Assembly: GCF_042242105.1 (NCBI RefSeq)
Contig: NC_092019.1
Coordinates: 19,892,828-19,956,827, forward strand
Source of the DNA: Pempheris klunzingeri
Taxonomy: Eukaryota; Chordata; Actinopteri; Acropomatiformes; Pempheridae
Direction of reading: 5' to 3'
DNA length: 64,000 nt
Shown: positions 41,580-52,906 of the stretch, in pieces
How the letters are laid out: each line of letters starts with the position of its first letter
Numbering within the stretch: the stretch's first letter is position 1
Translations under genes and position numbers: made by a program
The notes under the pieces: model-generated
What the model was told of the DNA's origin: nothing
The model's database searches: none
The model's input: the letters and a program-made list of their open reading frames with translations, nothing else

Positions 41580-44218
41580 ATGTCCACAGTAACGCTGCTC
41601 CTGCTCCTCTCCTGTCTGCTTTTCAAACAGCTCCTTGCGCTGACAGGTAAGTGACCAAAAGACCAAACGGGCAATACAACATTGAGATATTTTTCTTGGA
41701 GAAAGCAAAGATCCTCTCACGGTGTAAAGACCGCTTCGTGAGCGTAATTACGCGTGGTTTTCATCCAGGAACCTTTTGGCACATCACGGATCACCACTGG
41801 GACCACAAATACAGACTGAACGACAATCCCGAGCTTGTGTGCGCGTCCAGCGGCGGACGACCTGCAACCAACGCTGGCATATTTGGAGACTACGCTTGTG
41901 ACGCGCCGTGGCACCTTATTAACTCCTCTGTGTATGCCATGAAGGATATCCTACCAGACCCGGACTTCATCGTGTGGACAGGGTGACTGCTTTAGGCGGA
42001 CTGTAACAGTTTTGCTTTTTGTTTTTTTTATTAATGAAATCAAGTCCATCTCTCAAGAGACCAATGTTTGTCCTGTCTGGAGGTCTTGTCTTGGTGAATG
42101 AATATTGCCATGGAGCTACTTTGTAAATCAAATTCCTGCTTTGGTGTACCCTTACTAACTGTGAGGCCCAAAAATAAATCAAACCCTTCCCCACTCACTA
42201 CATCTGTTGTTTTGCTTCTCAGAGATGACACACCGCATGTACCCAATGAGGATCTGGGAGAGGAAGCAGTGGTCCAGATTATCGCCAACCTAACCCACCT
42301 CATTAATCAGGTGTTTCCAAGTGAGTGTGAGGTCAAGAGACAACATTTGTATTGCGGGGAGGCAGCAAAACACTGGGGTTCAGCATTTACTGTAGTGCTG
42401 TGGTATGGAATAATTCATTTTAATGATGAAAGCTTTACATTTCTGCCTTCCTTAGACACTAAAGTGTACTCGGCCCTGGGCAACCATGACTACCACCCCA
42501 AGAGCCAGCTTCCCGCAGCCCCAAACAACATGTATGACAGAATAGCAGAAATGTGGCAGGACTGGTTGGATCCAGAGTCCAGAGGAACATTTAAAAAAGG
42601 TGGATAGAGCCTCCTGTGATACTTTGAGATTTCCTCACAGATTGTGCATGAAACACCAACTCTGCACTTAAAAGCACGGCCGACTGTGTCATGCATATTC
42701 TGCAATATGTTTTCTTTACGTAGGTGGCTATTACACGGAAAAGCTGCTGAATCGGACAGGTTTCAGGATGCTCGTCCTCAACACTAATCTCTACTATGAC
42801 CACAACAAGCTGACCCAGGACATGGACGACCCAGCAGGCCAGTTCAGCTGGGCGGACCGCGTTCTTACCGAGGCCGCCAAGAACAACGAAAAGGTGAAGC
42901 ATCTTGTCTATCCGTGCCTTGTTCCAGGGGTGAAATTGAATTTGATAGGGAGCTTCACAGGCCTGCATTACCCTCTATCCTGCCTCCATTTAATTTGCTG
43001 TCATTTTGAATAACCACTTAGAGGGCGATAAAACGTTTGGTGCACAATGAATACCTCATTCCTCTTTTGAATGCTGGGGGGTAAACAGGAAGAACACTTT
43101 CAGTATTTCTTCTTCATTCAATCAGATGCTCCCTAAATCTGAGCCCTGGCGGGGAGATCCAGCCCAATTTAACTCGTGCCTTGCAAACTTGTTTACTGAC
43201 ACTACATTGACTTTCTCTATCAGGTGTACATCATCGGCCACGTTCCCCCGGGTCATTTTGAGAAAAAGAGAAGTAAGCCGTGGTTCACTGCTAAATTCAA
43301 CAAGCGGTACTTGGATTTAATTCAGAGGCACCATGCAGTCGTACTTGGACAGTTCTTTGGCCATCACCACACTGACAGCTTCCGGATGTTCTACGGCTCG
43401 GACGGTAAGGTCAGACTGGTGCAGCACTACTGATGCTACTCTGTTTGGTGTTTATTTTTACCATTTAATTTCTTGGTTGTGACTCATGTTCAGTGTAAAG
43501 ATGCTACTTATTACCTTTGACACATAATACTGTGGTAATCAGAGGTGCTGGCCCCTTCTGTTTCTACAGGCTCTCCTATCGGTACCGTGTTCCTCAGCCC
43601 AGGCGTCACGCCGTGGAGAACGACACTTCCTGGGGTGGTGGATGGGGCCAACAACCCTGGGATTCGTATCTTTGAATATGACACCGAAACACTTCTTGTC
43701 AAAGTAAGTCAAGGCCAGTCTGTAGCATTTCTATTCAGATTTGTTTAGGAGCCGTTCTGTACCTCTTTGTAAAAAGCCTCTTTGTATTTGAAAAGGATGT
43801 GCAGCCTCCACTAAACACTTCTATTCTTCTGGTTTCTGTCTCTCAAACTACACAGGATGTGGTGACCTATTATCTCAATCTGACTCGTGCTAATGCAGCC
43901 CGAGGACGCTGGGAGAAGGAGTACCGTCTCACAGAGAGCTTCAGGCTGCCAGACGCATCCCCAACCTCCATGCATCAGGCTCTGGAGCTCATTGCTAATG
44001 ACCGCTGCTACCTACAGAAGTACTACGAGTTCAACTCGGTCAGCTATGACCTGACGGAGTGTAACAGCGACTGCCGTGTCGACCACGTGTGTGCAGCCAG
44101 GGAGGTAGACTTTGACAGCTATCAACGCTGTCTTAAAGATGGGGCAGCCGGCACTAATGCTGGTTTGCTGTTGGTCCTCTCCGCGGCCGTAAGTCTGATG
44201 TTGGCCAATAGGTTCTGA
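41580..44218 (+). CDS. smpdl3b: Acid sphingomyelinase-like phosphodiesterase 3b
   Basis: Secretory-pathway metallophosphoesterase; the mammalian protein is GPI-anchored, modulates membrane lipids and dampens TLR signalling. Eight coding exons: 41580-41646, 41769-41982, 42223-42320, 42456-42599, 42724-42893, 43224-43404, 43570-43703 and 43856-44218. They give 456 codons; human has 455. Residues 1-20 form a signal peptide. Metal-site motifs are present: Asp30-x-His32 in FWHITDHHWD, WTGDD (Asp95), GNHDYHP (Asn136, His137), GHVPPGH (His237) and GHHHTDSF (His278, His280). C-terminal cysteines follow. The last 20 residues are hydrophobic after a small-residue GTNAG, consistent with GPI attachment. 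The ATG at 41580 was chosen because the ATG nine bases upstream meets a stop within seven codons. Confidence 0.97.
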
Positions 44219-44244
44219 TCATCTGCATCACAGATGATGTTTAA

Positions 44245-44250
44245 AATAAA
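44245..44250 (+). terminator. Proximal smpdl3b poly(A) signal
   Basis: AATAAA 27 bases after the stop; later copies near 44657 and 44714 could give a longer 3' UTR. Confidence 0.45.
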
Positions 44251-45038
44251 TTACTGAAGCTTCAGGGACTCATTGGATTGACAAAACTGAAATTCACGAT
44301 TCAATTTACATTTGTACATAGAAGTTAAATGTTTACATTGGATTTGTTCAGCTTGTGTTCCCTGTTTTCCGAACACTGTGGTCACTGCATTTGCTTTAAA
44401 TTACAATATTTAACAGTCGTAATTTAAGTAAATCATGCACTAGATGTCCTTAAGCAGGGAGAGAGCAACCTTTGGCTTCAGCAATCTTGAGTGCGGCCTC
44501 TTTGCCTTGGTTTATTGGCACTGGTTCAATATTGAGTTTCCAGTAACTGGAGTACTTTGTGGTACAAATGCACACACCATTCAACTGTGATGTTCTGGAT
44601 CAAACCCACACTTTTGCCAAAATGTTTCTTTCCCATCCAACTCTACTATTTCTTTTTAATAAAAATGCCAGAAGCAGTTCTTTATTGGCTGAATGTTATT
44701 TTAAGATTAGAACCAATAAATAACAGTATTATCATCAAGTCTACTGTTGATTAATGGCAAATGCATCTACTCAGGCTGCTAAACATATCAGATAAAGCTG
44801 CATTATATTGACTCTATGATAGTTTCACACCACTCAATTCAAAACGTGATTGAACAACATGACAGGTAGTGGACTTTGAGCTGGCTGTGAAGACGCCGTC
44901 ATTCACCATGCAAGGTTTGTACTGCTTTTTAAGAGTGAAATCTTGAATCCTCTATCATCACATCTAAAGTGTTTCTATACATGCAGATGCAAAAAAATGC
45001 ATTTCTTTATACGCTGAGCGATTAATGTATAGTGTCAC

Positions 45039-45044
45039 TTTATT
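45039..45044 (-). terminator. mecr poly(A) signal
   Basis: AATAAA on the minus strand, 96 bases after the mecr stop. Confidence 0.6.
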
Positions 45045-45139
45045 CATTTTACCAGTTGTTTGATTGTATGTTTTGCTCCGCTTCAGTTCATACACTTTGG
45101 TCACGACGATGTGGTGCTGATGTGATGGTGCTTAGCTGC

Positions 45140-48100
45140 TCACATGATCAGGACCTGTTTAGTTGAAGTGAAAGGCTGCATGGCCGCGTCCAGAGCTCTG
45201 CTGCAGTCTTGGAGGCCCACCTCGGTGCAGGCGGGGGCCGTCAGCTTTCCCTGCTGGATGAGGTGGCACAGCTCATCCAGCATGGCTCTAAATGCCCCTC
45301 CATCTAAGGACAAAGCATAATTTCTAATTAAATAAATTCTTTTGAAGACTTACTTTGGTATCTTGATGTGTGAAAGAGGAAACTCCATGCCAACTCACCA
45401 TTTAAGGCATCTCTCTTCCACCGTGTGACCCAAAATCCCCGCACCTTCACATCCTTGAAAATAAGAGCACTCTGGAGAGAACAAGCTTGTTAAGTGTACT
45501 GAGAAAAAAAAAGCCTCTTTGTTAAATCTGGGTTGCCGTAGGAGGATTCATCTCACCACAGGGACAGTAACTGGCTGTTTGGCCATCCCGCCATACGTCA
45601 CCATAGATCCTCCAAACCTGCAATATGTGGGAGTTATGGCATCATGTGGTCAGATTTTCTCTTCACTGTCAGATATTAGATCATGTCAGCATAGATGATT
45701 CAGCATCCTCACTGTAGATGACGCAGCAGTTCTGTTGCGCTTTTGCCTCCGACTCCATTCAGAGCCAGTTTAGGCTTTGGACAGGTCTTTTTAAAAGAAA
45801 AAAATGAAATTAATTATAGTACTGACTTTATTCACCAGTGGCCAAGGACATGATCATGTCTTTTAACTAGTCCTCAGACCCACAGACCTTGAACAGCTCC
45901 TTAGTCTCCGGCCGCCTCAGTGCCTCTTCCTTGATCACGTGAGTTGCTCCGATGGCCTTCAGCCTGTCACTGAGCTGTGTGAACTCTGGCCTTTGAAAAG
46001 GAAGACACAATATAGAAGTTCATTACAGTCATAAAGTCTAACACACACAGAAAGACACTTGAACAAAAGACTTCACTATCTCACAGTCAGCTGATAACAA
46101 TGAGTGTCAGTTATTTACCTACAATGTTTTAAAAAAAGTCATGCCTTTAAACTAATCTGAGTTCACCTGTCTCTGATGACATTGATAGTATTTATTCCCC
46201 TTGCAGCAGCAATCTGTATTACGGCCTGTCCAACTCCACTGTTGGCTGCGTTCTGGATCACAGAGTCACCTGCAAGGACAGCAGAGAAACTGTCACACAC
46301 TGGAAAATACTACTGCAGAGCGTGTCATGTCTTCAGAGAAAACTGTGTAATGTTTTTAAATGTTATCATTATTTTGGTGAAGGAGGGTGCGGGATTCCTT
46401 CAAATGTAAGTTCAGGCCGCAAATACCGGCCGATAAGCCTGACCAACGCAGTGGTTTTAAAATCACTGACAGACTTTTTCTGTAAATCACCAGCGCTTTA
46501 AGTGGTCTTTCTAGTCTTTTAAAATATGTTACATTTTTACTGAGATGTTCTGCAACCAGGGGACTGATGGTTTCGTCACTCTGGTTGCTAAAAAACTATT
46601 TAACCAAATAGTAAGATAAGGGGAATCCTTCGGCGTCTACCTCCGCATGTGTAATCCAGGGGTTTGGAGTTCTATGACAGAAAAATAATGTTAAGAGCAT
46701 GTGTGTGGAAAAGATACCTGGCCTGAGCTCTTCAAAGTCAGAGAGCATCCTGAAGGCAGTGCAGGGGTTCACCCCCAGCGTGGCCGCAGACAACAAGGGA
46801 ATGTTGTTCGGTAGCGAGATGACGTCGTCTTCAGCTAGCACTGCCTCCGTCCTCCACATCCCTGCTCACACAAAAGGCACAAAACTCTCGCGGTTGGAGA
46901 CATAACTGAGAGCCTGTGGGCTAGCTCATGAAATTCAAGCTGTAATGTACCTAGACCAGCATCTTTAGGGATGACCCAGTCTCCTGCTTTGAGAGACTTC
47001 ACTTGGCTGCCCACCTCTACGACCTGGGCCACTCCCTCGTTGCCCCCAACGGCTGGGAGGTCAGGCAGGATAGCATAGGTACCTGAAAAAACACCGTCAG
47101 ATAAACAACTGATCTTCACACCATGCAAAAATAAATACCGCGTTACTTTTGTTTTTGCTGTCGTAAAGCTGTTTTCAATGCAATCTCTTGTATGGCTGCT
47201 CCTGCCCTGTGTGGAGGTAACCAACGAGCCGAATACCTTGAATCATGTTGATGTCAGATGGGTTGATTGGAGCTGCCAGCATTTTAACCAGGACATTCTT
47301 TGCACCTATGGGAGGAAGATCTATATCCTCCAGCCTGGCAAAAAATAAATAAATAATAGGTAAATAAAAACTAACTGCTGTTTAATGTCGCTGACGATTG
47401 ATTACAGCAGGGTTTTAGTCAGTTGAACAAAACAAGCAATTGAACGTTGCATCTTGTGAGAATTTTTAATGTAGATTTTCCAGACCATGTCTCAACTGCT
47501 GCGTGGGAGACAATCCCTGGTGGTCCCGTAGAAAAGCTTAGGGAAATACTGCTTTAAAACACTTCTGAAGAAGCACAAATGCCATCTTTGTGTCTTGGGA
47601 GTGTGGACCGGGCTCTTCGCCCTCCGTCCTCAGGGGGGCAGCAGTGAGCGCACTACAGCGTGGCGCACCGAAACACAGCGAGGAAGACGCCGCACTGGAA
47701 AACAGACTCAGATATGCAACACAAAGGTGAGATTTATGCTTTAACAGAAGTGTTTTCAAACTGTGTTTTTCAGAGAGACGTCACGAGTGAGGACTCGCGG
47801 GTCGGTTTGGCAAATATGCGTCTAGTTTTCCGCTCTGCTTGAAGTTATAGAGCAGCTTTACTATGAGAGAGTCGGGCCTTGGAGGAGCTAGACGCATACT
47901 CACTACTGCATGTGTGTGTGGTGTCAGGGATGAATCACCCTTGTGTTTAATGACAAGCGCCCTTACTTAACGACTTGAGACGGGTCCCCGTGTTTTCTGT
48001 ACAGAAGAGCCTTGCATGTTGGCGCTGCGAGTCCTGCTGAGTGGCTGAAGAGAGAAACGCTGGCTCTGCCGCCGAGCTTTGACATCTTTAAAAGAGCTGC

Positions 48101-48163
48101 GACGAAGCCTCCTCTGCTGGCCGTCTGTCTTCTTAAGCAGACTGTGTGGAAAGGCGACCACAT
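45140..48163 (-). CDS. mecr: Mitochondrial trans-2-enoyl-CoA reductase (MECR)
   Basis: NADPH-dependent reductase of the last step of mitochondrial fatty-acid synthesis (type II), needed for lipoic acid supply. Ten coding exons: 48163-47967, 47334-47237, 47082-46951, 46861-46718, 46269-46167, 45990-45888, 45786-45713, 45617-45557, 45471-45399 and 45303-45140. They give 382 codons; human has 373. The N-terminus ([18 protein letters not shown]) is Arg-rich without acidic residues, as in matrix-targeting peptides. MDR-fold landmarks are [13 protein letters not shown], Tyr101 just after it (position of the catalytic Tyr), [15 protein letters not shown], the NADPH loop [17 protein letters not shown] (from 199) and [16 protein letters not shown]. 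The start at 48163 is the first ATG in the frame; upstream in-frame codons lack one. Confidence 0.97.
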
Positions 48164-48822
48164 GGTGACACAGAAGCACACTTTAAAATATCCAAAGAGC
48201 ACCGCACAACTCAGTGGTTTATGTCAGGAGTGTGAGTTTAGCTAGCGGTCCTCTCAGTGTGCCGCCATATTGGATGTTACCCATAAGGTTGTGTCATTGA
48301 AAACAGAGAGCAGCGCCCCTGGTGGACAGCGGAGGTACAGCGCCCTGGGTGTCAGGAGGTGAGCGGGCAGAGAAAATAAATGAGGAACTGATGTTTTTCT
48401 TTGGTTTATCGCTTCATGTAAAGCGGTACAGTGAGAAGTAAATTTTTAGTCATATCTTTCTCACAGCCTGGGTATTTCTTTTTCAGATCATACCCAACAT
48501 AAAAAGACATTTCTCAGAATCATTCCTACATTTGCATGTCTGGTACATTTGATATCTTGACTTGGCTGAAAAAGCTGCATAATCTTTACATTGTAAAATA
48601 ATGTTCGGCGTATTTTATTTGATTAAGGACTTTATACACTATTGCACTATATGCACTTCTCCACACTGTATAACTGTTGTTTTGCATTAGTTAACACATA
48701 TTTAGTGCTTTAGTTCTCATTCATTTTGGTTTCAGTTAGTTTCCAGAGTTGGTGTGCTCAGTGTAGGTGAGTTTTAGTTCAGTTTTTATTAGTTTCAGAA
48801 TTAGTCTTACTCATTTCTTTTA

Positions 48823-48826
<4 letters not shown>

Positions 48827-48853
<27 letters not shown>
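48827..48853 (+). repeat. (GT)n microsatellite
   Basis: Uninterrupted GT run of about 27 bases. Confidence 0.95.
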
Positions 48854-48856
<3 letters not shown>

Positions 48857-50584
48857 AATTGGTATTACAATACAAACATGTAGACATCATCCCAGACTCA
48901 ATAAACATCTGCACTAATTCCTCCTCGTGTTGGTTGAGTTGACAAATTTGACCAAATTGACAAAGACTAAAATTGTCAAGTTTGTATTTAAATGTAGTTA
49001 ACTAAAATGATTTTTCACATCGACTTATACGTTTAGTTTTCCATAACATTAATAACCATGGTATTCATTGCTGTTAAATAAAACATGGCAGATTTACTGA
49101 AGCAAGACCTTTAGTCGTAGATGTTGGTTGTGTACGACCTCTGTTGTAAGAGCAGGAGAGCAAAACAGACACATGAATATTGAGATATTTACTAGGAAAT
49201 TGAGCAGATCTTTACATATAGAAACAGAATCACAATAATACTTTGAAAAGCCTACATGCTGCTCATCACTGACAAACTAGCCATTAAACCAAAATAAGAT
49301 GGATCAAGATAGTTGTAGCTTTATGGCAGTAAACATTGATACATTCATCAGTAATAAATGCACATTTTTTTGGAAGCAGCTCTAGCCATTCATCTGATAA
49401 GATACAGCACAAATCAAACGGCTGATGGTCACAAACAAGATGTACCATGAAAAGCAAACACAAAGCAAACTGTGGACCAGAATGCTTGATGCGCTTCAAA
49501 TGTTACCCTGAGCACGTCTTGCAGGTCCTTGGATTTTAAAGGTATATCTAACCCATCTAACACCCGACAATCATATCACAATAACACACCACTGAGGGGT
49601 CACTTTGTTGCAATCAGAATGTCTTTCATGGACATTTCACAGTTTCCAAATGATACTTTGAAAACATCACTACAGCAGAATATTGCAGACATCACAATAT
49701 TAAAGTCTTGTCATTCAACCTTTATCTGAAAAGTGGATGTCGTGATCCAACTAAGAGTTTGACAGTTGAGTTGGTCAGTGGAAAGTTAACCATAGAGATT
49801 GAAAAAAAAAAAGGACATCATTTGTGTTTCCATTTGTGTTCCTTTTTAAAATGAAGACAACGTTTTCAAGTTAGAGGAGACACTGACTCTGCAATCCAAA
49901 GTGGTATTTTCAACTTAAAAAAAAACACAGAAAAATAACCATTACATGTCCTGAGTCAAATGATCAAAGCTGTGTTTTCTTCTGCAACCATTAAATGTGG
50001 AAAAAAAATATATATATACACACCACCTACCAGCAGCGTATGAAGCAATATTTGAGTGTTAAGTCATTCATGACACATTCTTTTTTGTCATAAGCATTGA
50101 TAGTCTGAAACACCAAGCATCGGCCATGTGTTGAGATGAGACAACCCCGGATCATACACTACTAGCCCCAATCCCTTTAACAATATTCTACTACATCCCC
50201 ATCTACAACGATTAAAGAGGAAAAAAATACAATTATAGTGGAACATTTTCTTCATATCGTATATCATGGCAAGTTATGTCAAAGAGGAGAAAATATAAAG
50301 ATCATCACCACGCTGGGTGCACGGAAAGAGTCAACAAGCTTGTGAATCTCAATCTTAACTGTTTCACATCATTTGTAATCTTTGCCTTTTTTTTTGGCCA
50401 CAATCTTTTTTTTTTTGTGGGTATTTTCCTTGAAAGTAAAAAGAGAAACTTCTGCACCAAGACATTCCCAAACCCATTTTACTTTGGCTTGCCTGTCCTA
50501 TGCTTCACACCGTGCGGGTGAGCATTGTTCCCTGCTTTGTCTCGAATAAACACTCCTCGACTTCTTCCAATCAATCTGAAGCAT

Positions 50585-50592
50585 TCCCTGAG
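50585..50592 (-). promoter_or_regulatory. Candidate miR-125 site in the lin28a 3' UTR
   Basis: The minus strand reads CTCAGGGA, a full 8-mer match to the miR-125/lin-4 seed. It lies about 2.3 kb past the stop, so it counts only if the 3' UTR extends this far. Confidence 0.4.
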
Positions 50593-52788
50593 TTTTCAGA
50601 TTGCCAATTTCCTGAGATGAGTCTAAGAGGAGTGGAGTTTTTTTTTTTTTCCCCCAATCAGCGACTGACTGTGTGTGGTATGAAAATAAAAATAAAAATG
50701 ATAGCAAAGATAGAACACATATTCAAAAGAGATTAAACTGAATATAAAATGAATTAATGCATCTTACACATGATTAGTGCAGAGTAACATTGCATTGGTT
50801 TTGGCATAGATAGGACTAACAATGGGACTCTCTTCTGAAAGGCTCATTGTCCAAAAAAAGGTTAAAAAAAAATATACAAGGCCAAGAAAATAAAACAAAC
50901 ACACACCTTACGTCAGTCCTCATAATACTATGTCCTCATGCAGTATGTACTGCATACTGTTATTCTTGTGTTGCAATATATTACTGTTCAACTGTATTCA
51001 TACCGCATTGAATTATTGTTAAGGACAATGACAATGATTTATCAAGCACATATGTACAAAGTAATATAAGTACCTTGATGATAAAAGTGTGTTACCCAAA
51101 TATATTCTCAAGTCATATGGAGCTTTGAATGACATTTGGCAGTTTTTTGAGGTCTACTAGAACATTCATTGCTGAGAGGCTTCAACAGGAGCAGAAGGAG
51201 AAGCGGCAGCACTCTTGGATGAAAATAAATTAGTATGATTTTTTTTTTTTAAAAAAGGCTTTAGAATAATTTTTCATATATATTAATTGGGTGTAAAAGT
51301 CTCGTCAGCTTCTCCTGTAAAACGGGAGTAAAATGCTGATTAGCTAGCTAGTTCTACATGCTCCTCTGTGCAGGCTTGGTGCTCCTGAACTATTACCCTA
51401 CTAAAGGGCAATAGGGAGGTAATGTCTTAAATAACTACCTAGAAATGGATCACACTGGATATAAACAAAAACACCAGCCTTCCCACTGGCAACATCGTGG
51501 CTGATTCTGCCTCGTTTAATTCAAGTATCAAGAGGAGAGCCAGCTGGACCCCTCAGTAACTCAGTCCAGGTCAAGTATCTTATTAGAAGTGATGATGTAC
51601 ATGTATTGGGTTTAGTATCACACTGGTTGGAATTCTATCAAATCCAAGTTGAGGTAATTATAAAGCAGCAGTATTTCACACAGCACCCAATAAAATGAGA
51701 ATGTACTGTAGATAGAGAGCTGACTGCTGCCAACTCCCATCAGGGTTTAAGGGTAATCTGACCAGGCTGAAAAGCAGCGTTTTGCTGCCCTCTCTGGTTG
51801 AGACTACTACTGTATCCAGTCTGACAATCTGGCTTTCCCCAAATAGTTGTGACATTGTGTTTTTCGGCATGCAGGGCAGCTGTGATGTAGCATGAAGCTA
51901 TAGTACCACGCTGCATCATACACCCAAGTAGATCAGACCACATCTGACCAAGTCCAGGTCAGGTGTGATGTAGGGTGTGATCAGAGGCTCAAAAGATTTG
52001 AACCCCTGACCACAACCTGGTTCAATGGCAATGCTGTGTGAATACTGTAGTGCAAAAAGGATTTGATTTAATCCCAGTTCAAATCTCAATCTCCAAATCT
52101 CCTGTATTTTGAGAATATTTGGTTTACCATCAGCGGTTAGAATGACCAAACATGCACCAATGAGGTAGACCGTGCACCTGTAGACACCCAGCAAAATGCT
52201 GGATGAAATAACAAAATGACAAAAAAATAACTCTGACCAAAAGCTGGAAACCACTTTAGGTCTGACATTCATTTGGCCCCAGGATTACTGGATGGTCAAC
52301 TGCAATATTGGCAGATGCCAACACATTGCCTATAGCTATACCCTAAAACCCGACCCATGTGTTTCCACGAACCCTCCCGATCCCCATGCGATATGCAAAC
52401 GAACATTCATTACAGAGGTACTAACTGTCACGTCTCTGCCTGTCGGATAGTGAGGTATAACAGTCAGGAATGAGACTAAATGGTAAGGCAGCAAAAGTGT
52501 AGCTCTATACTTAAGTATTACTCGAAAACAGAAGAGGTATAATGCCCACTGGAGAGGCACAGTATCACATAAAAGGAAACAGATTCTACAAAAAAACTCA
52601 TCAAGATAATCGGTTATATGGCATTGCTCACAACAATCTCAAACCCCTCAAAGAACAGCAGTGATTCAAATATTTAGGAAGCGTCCTGAGTGCAATAATA
52701 CAGCAGTATTCCTGAGTGTTACACCAAATGACAAACAAAAAAAAAAAAAAAAAAACTGCAACATTCTTCACAAGCATTTTTTTTAACC

Positions 52789-52796
52789 TGAGGTAG
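52789..52796 (-). promoter_or_regulatory. let-7 target site in the lin28a 3' UTR
   Basis: The minus strand reads CTACCTCA, a perfect let-7 8-mer, 111 bases after the lin28a stop. Mutual repression of LIN28 and let-7 is well established in animals. Confidence 0.8.
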
Positions 52797-52906
52797 TTCC
52801 AAAAGCAGCTTCAACAGGTGGAAGTGGATCGTGTGTCCCATCTCACCATCAAAGCAGTTTGATTGGCCTCTGTACTTCCCTGCATCAGTGTTGCCCGATT
52901 TCTCGT

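Larger units (their letters stand above)
44219..45139. other. smpdl3b and mecr 3' UTRs
   Basis: The genes converge. The smpdl3b strand has AATAAA at 44245-44250 (only 27 bases past the stop), with further candidates near 44657 and 44714. The mecr strand has AATAAA at 45039-45044. No exon was found. Confidence 0.6.
48164..52906. other. mecr upstream sequence and long lin28a 3' UTR
   Basis: The right part is expected to be lin28a 3' UTR (minus strand); mammalian LIN28A also has a multi-kilobase 3' UTR. It holds a let-7 8-mer (52789-52796) and a miR-125 8-mer (50585-50592). The poly(A) site cannot be fixed: candidate minus-strand hexamers lie near 51517 and 52065 (ATTAAA), and near 48611 and 48785 (AATAAA). 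A GT microsatellite sits at 48827-48853. I saw no coding exon. Confidence 0.5.

Noticed and set aside
48164-48202. Upstream extension of MECR (LFGYFKVCFCVT...)
   Set aside because: In frame, but the first codon is GTG with no ATG, and the extension would precede a normal mitochondrial presequence.
48312-48330. CTCF-like GCGCCCCTGGTGG near the mecr promoter
   Set aside because: One C short of the CTCF core, so the invariant positions do not align.
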